From JAEVLT01 sp050496765 (lineage in GTDB: Bacteria > Bacillota > Bacilli > Bacillales > Cytobacillaceae): 18,786 nucleotides of DNA. The translations under genes were made by a program, and so were the position numbers. The first letter of the stretch is position 1. The number at the start of each line of letters is the position of its first letter. Under the pieces are notes generated by a model. It saw only the letters and a list, made by a program, of their open reading frames with translations. It was not told where the DNA came from and made no database searches. Below are positions 12,188-18,786 of this stretch, in pieces. Location of the stretch: contig NZ_JBNWEO010000004.1 of the NCBI RefSeq assembly GCF_050496765.1, forward strand, positions 1 to 18,786, read 5' to 3'.

Positions 12188-14373
12188 TAGTGCGCCACTT
12201 CCTCATAGCCCAGCTGGATATAGATCTTTTTGATCACTTGCTGGGCTGCTACTGGAATAATTGTCCCCGGTCCAAAGATCGCCGCGGCTCCATTTTCATA
12301 TAGATAATCATAATCCTGCGCCGGGATGACACCGCCGACAACAACCAAAATATCGTCCCGCCCCAATTTTTTCAATTCGTCGACCAACTGCGGCAACAGC
12401 GTTTTATGTCCTGCAGCAAGCGAGCTCATCCCAATCACATGGACATCGTTTTCGACTGCTTGCAACGCCGTTTCTGCTGGTGTTTGGAACAATGGGCCAA
12501 TGTCAACATCAAACCCTAAATCAGCAAAAGCAGTAGCGATCACTTTTGCCCCGCGATCATGGCCATCTTGCCCCATTTTCGCAATGAGAATTCTCGGTCT
12601 TCTTCCCTCATTTTCCAAAAATTCTTCCGTCAATCTTTGCACTTCAAGGATTTCCTCTTCATTTGAAAAAGATGTACTGTAAACGCCGCTGACCGAGCGA
12701 ATAACAGCTTTATGACGGCTTGAAACTTTTTCAATTGCATCGGAAATTTCTCCAAGCGTCGCTCTTGCCCTTGCCGCCCGGATCGCAGCCTCCAGCAAAT
12801 TTTCTTCACCGGTTTCAGCAGCCTTCGTTAAAGCTGTTACCGTTTGCCGCACTTTTTCTTCATCGCGGCTTGCTTTTAACTTTTGCAGTTTTTCAATTTG
12901 TTTTAACCTTACTGCAGTATTATCAATATCGAGAATATCAATTGGTTCTTCCTGCTCGGGACGGAAGCGGTTCACACCAATGATGATTTCTTTCCCTGAA
13001 TCAATCTGTGCCTGTCTTGTGGCAGCCGCTTCTTCGATTTTCATTTTTGGCAACCCTGTCTCAATTGCCTTTGCCATCCCGCCAAGGTTCTCAATTTCTT
13101 CAATATGCTCCCATGCGCGGGTAATCAATTCATTTGTTACCGTTTCAACATAATAAGACCCACCCCATGGGTCGATGACATTGGTAATCCCCGTCTCTTC
13201 CTGAAGGAAAAGCTGGGTATTGCGGGCAATTCGTGCGGAAAAATCCGTTGGCAGCGCAATTGCTTCGTCAAGCGCATTCGTATGCAGTGATTGCGTATGT
13301 CCCATTGCAGCCGCGTGTGCTTCTACAAGCGTTCGCATGACATTGTTAAACGGATCCTGCTCCGTCAAACTCCAACCGGATGTCTGCGAGTGCGTCCTAA
13401 GTGCAAGGGATTTTGGATTTTTCGGATGAAACGTTTTCATCATTTTCGCCCAAATCAAGCGTGCGGCTCGCATTTTAGCTACTTCCATAAAATAATTCTT
13501 CCCGATTGCCCAAAAAAACGACAGCCTTGGGGCGAAGGAATCAATATCAATTCCTGCTTTTAGCCCGGTCCGTACGTATTCAAGCCCATCTGCAAGCGTA
13601 TAAGCAAGTTCGAGATCAGCAGGTGCACCAGCTTCCTGCATATGATAGCCGGAAATACTGATACTGTTAAACTTCGGCATGTATTTTGCGGTGTACTCGA
13701 AAATATCGGCAATTATTTTCATCGACATATCCGGTGGATAGATGTAGGTATTGCGAACCATATATTCTTTTAAAATATCATTTTGAATCGTTCCAGAAAG
13801 CTTCTCCTGGCTGACTCCCTGTTCTTCCGCGGTAACAATAAAGAAAGCAAGAATCGGCAGAACCGCGCCATTCATGGTCATTGATACCGACATTTGATCT
13901 AAAGGGATGCCGTCAAACAACGTTTTCATATCCAGAATCGAATCGATCGCAACTCCTGCTTTGCCTACATCCCCGACAACCCGGGGATGATCTGAATCGT
14001 AGCCCCGGTGGGTTGCTAAATCGAATGCAACCGAAAGGCCTTTTTGCCCCATTGCCAGATTTCGGCGATAAAACGCATTGCTCTCTTCCGCTGTTGAAAA
14101 ACCGGCATATTGCCTAACCGTCCATGGGCGGTTTACATACATTGTGGGATACGGTCCACGCGTATACGGCGACAGACCCGGTTTGTCATTTAAATGCTCA
14201 AACCCTTTTATGTCTTCTTTTGTATAAAATGGCTTTAATTTTAATTGTTCATTTGTTTCAAAGAGATATTCTTCAATGGATGCTTTGATTTCTTTCTTCC
14301 ATTCCTGTTCTGCGGCCGTCGCCTTGTGGTCAAACAGCTGCACTTTTTGAAAATCAGGCTTTGGCTTGTTCAT
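12187..14373 (-). CDS. mutB: Methylmalonyl-CoA mutase large (catalytic, B12-binding) subunit
   Basis: A 728-residue adenosylcobalamin-dependent mutase subunit that interconverts (R)-methylmalonyl-CoA and succinyl-CoA. The TIM-barrel substrate domain covers about residues 40-560. YPTMYVNRPWTVRQYAGFST holds the active-site Tyr region, with AFDLATHRGYDSDH, YPPDMSMKIIADIF and ISISGYHMQEAGA following. The C-terminal flavodoxin-like domain (591-728) has the base-off B12 motif DGHDRG at 603-608, with axial ligand H605, followed by GMSSLAAGH and VVVGGVIPAQDYD. Length is typical. Its start lies inside the end of mutA (20-base overlap) and its stop overlaps the meaB start, giving a tightly coupled three-gene operon. 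Confidence 0.96.
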   Translation of the reverse strand: MNKPKPDFQKVQLFDHKATAAEQEWKKEIKASIEEYLFETNEQLKLKPFYTKEDIKGFEHLNDKPGLSPYTRGPYPTMYVNRPWTVRQYAGFSTAEESNAFYRRNLAMGQKGLSVAFDLATHRGYDSDHPRVVGDVGKAGVAIDSILDMKTLFDGIPLDQMSVSMTMNGAVLPILAFFIVTAEEQGVSQEKLSGTIQNDILKEYMVRNTYIYPPDMSMKIIADIFEYTAKYMPKFNSISISGYHMQEAGAPADLELAYTLADGLEYVRTGLKAGIDIDSFAPRLSFFWAIGKNYFMEVAKMRAARLIWAKMMKTFHPKNPKSLALRTHSQTSGWSLTEQDPFNNVMRTLVEAHAAAMGHTQSLHTNALDEAIALPTDFSARIARNTQLFLQEETGITNVIDPWGGSYYVETVTNELITRAWEHIEEIENLGGMAKAIETGLPKMKIEEAAATRQAQIDSGKEIIIGVNRFRPEQEEPIDILDIDNTAVRLKQIEKLQKLKASRDEEKVRQTVTALTKAAETGEENLLEAAIRAARARATLGEISDAIEKVSSRHKAVIRSVSGVYSTSFSNEEEILEVQRLTEEFLENEGRRPRILIAKMGQDGHDRGAKVIATAFADLGFDVDIGPLFQTPAETALQAVENDVHVIGMSSLAAGHKTLLPQLVDELKKLGRDDILVVVGGVIPAQDYDYLYENGAAAIFGPGTIIPVAAQQVIKKIYIQLGYEEVAH

Positions 14374-16243
14374 TTAAGGACGCCTCCATTTCTGATAGCA
14401 TTGCTGAGAGCAATTCATGGCAATTGCTTTTTACATGAATAAACTGCGAGATTCCTTTTTGTCTCCAAAGCTGCTGCATCTCCTGATCAGGAAGACCCGC
14501 CAGGTAAAAATTGATTTCAGGAAACTCGTTCTTTACCGCCTCGAGAAGATCCATCCCGAACGTTTCGTAAAGATCATCACTGCCGCATATACAGAAATGC
14601 TTTGTTTTACAGCTGTTTAGAAATTCTCTCGCTGCGGCTACCGTTGTGATCGGACTGCTAGCAATCCCCTCTATTCCCCCAGCCGCCAAAAAGCCTTTTA
14701 CATAATCCATGCGTGGTTTATGTTGTTTGAGACTGCCAAGACAAATGAAACCGACTGCGGGTTTTTGCGTTAATGATTCCGCTCGATTTCGAAGTTGTTC
14801 GAATGGAATCGAAAGCCTTGTTTGCGGGATCGGTTTGATGCGAATTATTTCTTGATTTTCAGGTATAGCTGCTAATTGTTTCGATGTCTTTTTCACATTT
14901 TTGCCGTTCTCCGTTAAATTGGCATAAACATTTGTCCCAATGATGCTCGTTTTTCTCGTAAACGAGTCGTTTGTTCTTTTCTCATGAACACGAGCAATCT
15001 CGGCCTGAAGCCAGTTCGATGTTAATGTTTCAAGGATACCGCCCCTTGCCTCAATTTGCTGAAAAAATTCCCAAGCCTTTTCTGCCAGTTCATTTGTCAG
15101 CGCTTCGATATACCACGCTCCGCCTGCAGGATCAACCGCCTGTTGCAGATTCATTTCTTTCTGCAGAATCAGCTGGGTATTGCGGGCAATTCGCTCGGAA
15201 AAAGCGCTCGATCCAGTTAATTCATCAAATGGAGCTACATGCAGGTACTGCACCCCGCCAAGTACGGCTGCGAACGCTTCATTACCAGCACGGAGCAGGT
15301 TGACATGCGGGTCATAGACCGTTTTTGTATAGGCCGATGTTTCGGCAGCAATCTGGACGCCTTGATGTGCTGGAGACGCCCCAAACGTTTCGGCAATTTT
15401 ACTCCAGATAACCCTTGCAGCACGAAGCTTTGCAATTTCGGTAAAAAAGCTCGCGCCAATGGAAAACTGAAAAAGAAACGTTGCTAACGCTTTTTCAAGC
15501 TCCATTTCATTATCAAGCAATGTTTGCAAATAAAATACACCGGCTGCTGCGGCGATACCCAATTCTTGCACCGCACTTGCTCCGCCATTATGATAAGGGG
15601 TAGTATTGATAAGAACGGTTTTCAGGTTGGGAAATTCATCGCTTGTTTTCCTAATAACTGCAGTCCATTTTTGAAAAAAATCAGTTGTATTTTCAGGCAT
15701 GAAACCTATAAGGGAAAAAGAAGACAATGGATCGGCTGCAAGGTAACCGGTTATTGTATCCCGTTCCGATTCCTTGACAAGGTTTTCCAACTCCAGGATC
15801 AATTTTTCCTGTTCTTCTTTTGCATGAATGGCAAATGGATAGTATTGGTAAAATCCAGAAAGCATCTTCGTGAGGTGCTCCGGATTTTCAGCCAGCTCTT
15901 TTGAAATTTCAATAGCGATGGCGGTTTGTCCCTTTTGAAATGCCGCTTGGAGCTTTTCACTTAAGCCTTCAATTGTACTCGCCGAAATTTTCTGGGCAAT
16001 CTTCCAGTTGTTCGTATGGTAGCCAAACGGGTAAAGCCCTCGGCGAAAGTCCCCCCTTCCCGGCAAATCAACAAACGCCTTTAGATCCTCCTCACAATAA
16101 AGCGGTTTCAAAACAATGCCTTCATAAGTTGTTTTTCGCAAAGACTCAATCGGTTTTCCTTTTAAAGATTCCTCTGCTTTTTCTTTCCATTGTTCATAAG
16201 AAACGATTGGAAAAGACTGATTCCTTATATCGTTTAACCCCAT
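14354..16243 (-). CDS. mutA: Methylmalonyl-CoA mutase small (non-catalytic) subunit
   Basis: The 629-residue partner of MutB in the heterodimeric mutase. It shares the barrel fold, with recognisable paralogous segments such as GASFFTEIAKLRAARVIWSK and RIARNTQLILQKE matching MutB. The C-terminal domain (about 500-629) keeps the B12-binding fold outline but lacks the D-x-H-x-x-G ligand: the equivalent place reads GSLKQHKPRMDYVKGFLAAG. Losing cobalamin binding is normal for this subunit and indicates a structural role. ATG 16243 is preceded by AAGGGGGGAG. It is the first gene of the operon. No convincing promoter could be picked out in the AT-rich bases upstream (16244-16330). Confidence 0.94.
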   Translation of the reverse strand: MGLNDIRNQSFPIVSYEQWKEKAEESLKGKPIESLRKTTYEGIVLKPLYCEEDLKAFVDLPGRGDFRRGLYPFGYHTNNWKIAQKISASTIEGLSEKLQAAFQKGQTAIAIEISKELAENPEHLTKMLSGFYQYYPFAIHAKEEQEKLILELENLVKESERDTITGYLAADPLSSFSLIGFMPENTTDFFQKWTAVIRKTSDEFPNLKTVLINTTPYHNGGASAVQELGIAAAAGVFYLQTLLDNEMELEKALATFLFQFSIGASFFTEIAKLRAARVIWSKIAETFGASPAHQGVQIAAETSAYTKTVYDPHVNLLRAGNEAFAAVLGGVQYLHVAPFDELTGSSAFSERIARNTQLILQKEMNLQQAVDPAGGAWYIEALTNELAEKAWEFFQQIEARGGILETLTSNWLQAEIARVHEKRTNDSFTRKTSIIGTNVYANLTENGKNVKKTSKQLAAIPENQEIIRIKPIPQTRLSIPFEQLRNRAESLTQKPAVGFICLGSLKQHKPRMDYVKGFLAAGGIEGIASSPITTVAAAREFLNSCKTKHFCICGSDDLYETFGMDLLEAVKNEFPEINFYLAGLPDQEMQQLWRQKGISQFIHVKSNCHELLSAMLSEMEASLNEQAKA

Positions 16244-16473
16244 ATTTCTCCCCCCTTATTTAAACTTTTTTAAAATTCAACTATCTCCATCCAGTTTTAT
16301 TTTAGGACACATCTTCGTTTCGGGCAATGGAAAGAGCCTATTATATTTTCATTAAAAAGAAGTATACAGTTGTCAACAACTTTCATAATATTGCCATTTT
16401 TCGATATTTACTTACATTTAAACTTAATTTAAGCTTTAGTTGTAGGAAAAAAATACAAAGGATGGTGTTTTTA
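16244..16473. other. AT-rich intergenic region between divergent mutA and the secreted-protein gene
   Basis: About 230 bases separate the divergent starts. The region contains an imperfect dyad GTTGT/ACAAC near 16370-16380 and several AT-rich boxes, but no -35/-10 pair with proper spacing that I would call in either direction. Composition drops sharply to the AT-rich level of the following islet. Confidence 0.4.
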
Positions 16474-17103
16474 ATGAAAAAGTTAAATTTACTAATTTCA
16501 ACACTATTTTTAGGCTTACTTATTTCATTATCAACTGGTGAGATTGCATTTGCGAAGGTAAAAACTTCTGATTCAGTTGTTTTAAAAGAAAAGCAAGGAA
16601 ACTTAAAGATTACTAGTATTTATTATCCTCAGCCAATTGAATATGACTTTCATGATGAAGCTATAATAAGTCCAATGTATATTCCATACACTGGAGACGA
16701 ATATGAAGTAGCAACAAAAACCCTGTATAAAAGTAAAAATTGGGGAACAGTAGTTACGAATAATAGCTCGCTAAATGATAGTGTAACTCGAACAGTTTCA
16801 AGGTCAAAATTTGCAAATGGAAGTATTGGAACATCAGCAGAAACAGCTGTTAACTGGAAATTAATTCAGGGAAAGATTGGAATTAATGCAGAAGTATCAT
16901 TTGGAACATCTACTACTGTTTCTGTAACTTATACATGGAACATTCCAGCACGATCTACTACAACAATTTCTACAGGTTCCTTAGCTGTTAAGACATCAGG
17001 AAATATTGTTCACTACAGTAATGGTCTGGCAACTAGTAGAAAAGCTGTAAATGCAAATTACTCATATAATGAATACTCCGATAAAACATCCACACCTCTA
17101 TAA
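16474..17103 (+). CDS. Secreted Ser/Thr-rich, probably beta-structured protein of unknown function
   Basis: A 209-residue exported protein starting at ATG 16474, which has AAAGGATGG (16457-16465) upstream. A longer open frame to 16327 has no ribosome binding site at its start. The signal peptide MKKLNLLISTLFLGLLISLS continues to AFA|K, with predicted cleavage after A27. The mature part has no Cys and no further membrane span. Residues about 90-175 alternate polar Ser/Thr with hydrophobic residues: SLNDSVTRTVSRSK, an Ala/Gly-rich stretch GSIGTSAETAVNWKLIQGKI, then EVSFGTSTTVSVTYTWNIPA followed by RSTTTISTGS. This long-strand pattern with an I-P-A-R-x-T-T-T turn recalls aerolysin/ETX-MTX2-type beta-pore proteins, but I see no decisive motif. 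It is AT-rich compared with the mut operon, and a lipoprotein gene follows 19 bases later. Function unknown. Confidence 0.75.
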   Translation: MKKLNLLISTLFLGLLISLSTGEIAFAKVKTSDSVVLKEKQGNLKITSIYYPQPIEYDFHDEAIISPMYIPYTGDEYEVATKTLYKSKNWGTVVTNNSSLNDSVTRTVSRSKFANGSIGTSAETAVNWKLIQGKIGINAEVSFGTSTTVSVTYTWNIPARSTTTISTGSLAVKTSGNIVHYSNGLATSRKAVNANYSYNEYSDKTSTPL

Positions 17104-17122
17104 TCTGCTTTGGTACAGTTAA

Positions 17123-17689
17123 ATGAAAAAAATTTTTCTATGTTTTGTGTTGATTACTTTCATTACGGTTTCAGGATGTTCAAAAGCGAATTTAGATAAA
17201 AAAGAACAAAAAAATAAGGTTGAATCTTCTAGGATAACTAAAAGCAATAAAGAGAAAAAAGAAACCTATAACTCTATTACAGAATATCAAGAAATTATTA
17301 ATGGTAAAAATTTTAAGACAGGGGTTTTAAGCATTGAGTTAAAGGATCGTTCCATTTTCCTTAGTATAGATTTTTTAATTTCGTCAGAATTAAAAGAAAT
17401 TATGATGAAAACTAAGAATAAGTTTTATTTTACCTTGGCTGATATAGAGGGGCAGGAAAAACTAAAAAATATATTTGCTGAAAATCCGAATTATATAGAA
17501 GGAGATATAAAAAAACTTAGCTTAGGAGATAAATACCACTTATCACAAATAATTAAAATAAAACAAAATGCAACCCCTGATGAAATAAAAGTAGCCTTAT
17601 CTCCAGAAAATTATGAACTAGCTATTTTGAATGAGAAATTTGAATTAGTTGCTGTAATTATCGGATTGGAATTAAATATGATCCAATAA
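17123..17689 (+). CDS. Lipoprotein of unknown function
   Basis: A 188-residue frame starting at ATG 17123. The N-terminus KKIFLCFVLITFITVSGC is a lipoprotein signal with lipobox VSGC and lipidated C19. A Lys/Glu/Asn-rich linker (KANLDKKEQKNKVESSRITK, about 20-45) places the folded part away from the membrane. That part, about 50-188, is a mixed alpha/beta domain with strands such as TGVLSIELKDRSIFLSIDFL and LAILNEKFELVAVIIGLEL. No known domain is recognised. It begins 19 bases after the secreted protein with only a poor ribosome binding site, so coupled translation is likely. It is AT-rich like its partner. It could serve as an immunity or anchoring partner of the secreted protein; that is conjecture from gene order alone. 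Confidence 0.75.
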   Translation: MKKIFLCFVLITFITVSGCSKANLDKKEQKNKVESSRITKSNKEKKETYNSITEYQEIINGKNFKTGVLSIELKDRSIFLSIDFLISSELKEIMMKTKNKFYFTLADIEGQEKLKNIFAENPNYIEGDIKKLSLGDKYHLSQIIKIKQNATPDEIKVALSPENYELAILNEKFELVAVIIGLELNMIQ

Positions 17690-17696
17690 ATTATAT

Positions 17697-17730
17697 CTCG
17701 CAAAGGCCTTAAAGCCCTTTGCGAGTTTTT
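17697..17730 (+). terminator. Strong Rho-independent terminator of the secreted protein-lipoprotein pair
   Basis: CTCGCAAAGG (17697-17706) pairs perfectly with CCTTTGCGAG (17716-17725), followed by TTTTT at 17726-17730. It lies 7 bases after the lipoprotein stop and closes the two-gene islet. Confidence 0.9.
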
Positions 17731-17794
17731 ATAACTTGAATAAATAAAGATCGATTTCTTTTCCTCTTTTTTATATCCAAAATATAGAGGTTTA

Positions 17795-18259
17795 TTAGTC
17801 ATCTAGTTTCGTAGATTTCCGATAGATTTTGGCGGATTCTCCTGTGAAAATGTAGCCGGTTGTTACATAATCCCATCCATACTTTTCATAATAACCTTCC
17901 AAATGGGTTGTAAGGTAAAGATTTTGATAGCCTTTTTGATTTGCTTCTTTCACAGCATGCTGAAGCAGGACAGAGCCTAGACCCATCCCTCTAAATTCTG
18001 GCACGATGAATAAGCAGGCAAACCATGGAGTTAAGTCCTGCCTGCTGATTAAATCATTTCGAAGCAAGGCATAAGAGCCGACGATTTTATTTTCAAATAG
18101 GGCTATATAAAATCGCGGCAGATCGCTTTCAGTACTGCAAGAATTGAGCATGCAATCATAGTAAAAGCGAAAATTTTCTGGATTTCCCCATTCCAGCCAA
18201 AAAAAATCAACTGCTTCATCAAATAAGTCAGGACGATCATTAAGTTTAACAATTTCCAA
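17795..18259 (-). CDS. GNAT family N-acetyltransferase
   Basis: A 154-residue acetyl-CoA-dependent acyltransferase of the GNAT superfamily; the acceptor substrate is unknown. Motif A is complete: the strand ACLFIVPEF followed by the pyrophosphate-binding R-x-x-G-x-G as RGMGLG (90-95) and the helix SVLLQHAVKEANQKG. Motif B strand NLYLTTHLEGYYEKYGW lies at about 113-129, with the Y-E-K-Y-G-W pattern typical of the fold. A GTG at 18268 is in frame, but it overlaps the Shine-Dalgarno GAGGAG (18268-18273), while TTG 18259 lies 8 bases after it, so the TTG is chosen. It follows the uridine-kinase-like gene by about 26 bases on the same strand and is probably co-transcribed. Confidence 0.85.
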   Translation of the reverse strand: MEIVKLNDRPDLFDEAVDFFWLEWGNPENFRFYYDCMLNSCSTESDLPRFYIALFENKIVGSYALLRNDLISRQDLTPWFACLFIVPEFRGMGLGSVLLQHAVKEANQKGYQNLYLTTHLEGYYEKYGWDYVTTGYIFTGESAKIYRKSTKLDD

Positions 18260-18267
18260 ATTTTTCA

Positions 18268-18273
18268 CTCCTC
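18268..18273 (-). promoter_or_regulatory. Shine-Dalgarno site deciding the GNAT start
   Basis: GAGGAG on the minus strand overlaps the upstream in-frame GTG (18266-18268) and sits 8 bases before TTG 18259, so initiation at the TTG is favoured. Confidence 0.6.
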
Positions 18274-18285
18274 AGCCTTTTTGGC

Positions 18286-18786
18286 TTAGTATGTCCCATC
18301 AACAATAAAGTTCACCCGTTGATCAGGTTGCTGCTTTTTTACATAAAGATCCTCCGAAACCATCCAATTCTCTTCCCACATGCTTCTTGCCCCTTCTCCA
18401 TCCCGTTCAAGCCCCCGCTTCAGGCGAGTTTCCCTTGGAGTATTCACCCAGATGGTCAAATCATAGAAGCCAAAAAGTTCCTTACGGGTCGAATAAACTC
18501 CTTCAATCACCACAATGCCGGTTGCAGGAACAGTATGCCACTCGGCCATTTTATCCGTGTCCCAATCATATCGCTGATAGCTTCCGTTTTGCCCTTGAGT
18601 AAGTGGTAAAAGAAGCTGATTTTCGAGCCGTTCCCAATCAAAATCTGCTCCGATCGGCTTTACAGCAGGATCCGCCTTGATTATTTTTTCAGAAGGATGG
18701 TAAAAATCATCCATATGAACGATCGTACAATTTGTAAAATTTTTGGCCAAGTTGCGTGCCAACGTACTTTTCCCGGCACCTCCGCA
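18286..18786 (-). CDS. Uridine-kinase-like P-loop protein, 5' end outside window
   Basis: The frame is open to the window edge, giving 167 codons of the 3' part. The first residues are CGGAGKSTLARNLA, a Walker A P-loop (GGAGKST), so only a short N-terminal piece is missing. Further family blocks are the substrate-binding MDDFYHPSE, ADFDWERLENQLLLPL, YQRYDWDTDKMAEWH, Walker-B-like VVIEGVYSTR, DLTIWVNTPRETRLKRGLER, and the closing NFIVDGTY. This matches the short uridine-kinase-like proteins of Bacillaceae, which phosphorylate a nucleoside or similar small molecule in the cytosol. The true substrate is not established for this branch. Internal ATG 18762 lies after the P-loop and is not a real start. 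Confidence 0.85.
   Translation of the reverse strand, partial: CGGAGKSTLARNLAKNFTNCTIVHMDDFYHPSEKIIKADPAVKPIGADFDWERLENQLLLPLTQGQNGSYQRYDWDTDKMAEWHTVPATGIVVIEGVYSTRKELFGFYDLTIWVNTPRETRLKRGLERDGEGARSMWEENWMVSEDLYVKKQQPDQRVNFIVDGTY

Noticed and set aside
13180..15203. An identical stretch of about 22 bases shared by mutA and mutB (RIARNTQL region).
   Set aside because: Explained by the two subunits being paralogues with a conserved active-barrel segment, not by a mobile or regulatory repeat.
15524..15904. A 126-codon plus-strand frame antisense to mutA.
   Set aside because: Shadow frame of mutA with low-complexity Phe-rich translation.
1..18786. CRISPR arrays, tRNA or rRNA genes, and prophage modules.
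   Set aside because: No regularly spaced repeats, no tRNA-like cloverleaf and no phage structural genes were seen on reading both strands.

Overview
The window looks like chromosomal DNA of a low-GC Gram-positive bacterium of the Bacillaceae; the genus cannot be fixed from this stretch. The evidence is the run of genes matching the Bacillus subtilis yqiW-yqiXYZ-yqjA-yqjC-yqjD-yqjE neighbourhood in order, strong AGGAGG-type ribosome binding sites, frequent TTG and GTG starts, lipobox lipoproteins, a bacilliredoxin and a Prli42-type miniprotein. The moderate-GC core (about 1.3-16.2 kb) is mostly on the minus strand. Two clearly more AT-rich stretches flank it and look like accessory DNA.

Left edge (1-1260): the 3' end of a multi-pass membrane protein that could be an ABC-2-type permease, a 31-residue single-span peptide gene with a perfect ribosome binding site, a nested inverted repeat, and a decayed IS3-family transposase with several frameshifts. 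Then come an orphan CheW-domain protein (minus) and a VIT1/CCC1 metal transporter (plus), which is convergent with the next gene across a perfect palindromic terminator.

Core (2.7-16.2 kb), read in transcription order from the right: mutA-mutB-meaB (methylmalonyl-CoA mutase subunits and their GTPase chaperone) and a small uncharacterised gene; bacilliredoxin brxB; an arginine-type ABC importer artP-artQ-artM with a possible ArgR/AhrC operator over its promoter; an aromatic-acid-exporter-family protein (YqjA); an L,D-transpeptidase; the tiny plus-strand prli42 gene; then mce (methylmalonyl-CoA epimerase), mmdA/yqjD (carboxyltransferase subunit) and an M20 peptidase (YqjE). Mutase, chaperone, epimerase and carboxyltransferase together form the propionyl-CoA/methylmalonyl-CoA/succinyl-CoA route, but here they are split into two blocks by about 5 kb of transport and envelope genes. 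No biotin carboxylase or biotin carrier gene is in the window.

Right edge (16.3-18.8 kb): an AT-rich two-gene plus-strand islet encodes a secreted, Ser/Thr-rich, probably beta-structured protein (a remote aerolysin/ETX-MTX2-type resemblance is possible but unproven) and a lipoprotein, closed by a strong terminator. After it, on the minus strand, are a GNAT acetyltransferase and the 3' part of a uridine-kinase-like P-loop protein that runs off the window end. The islet is the least explained part of the window.
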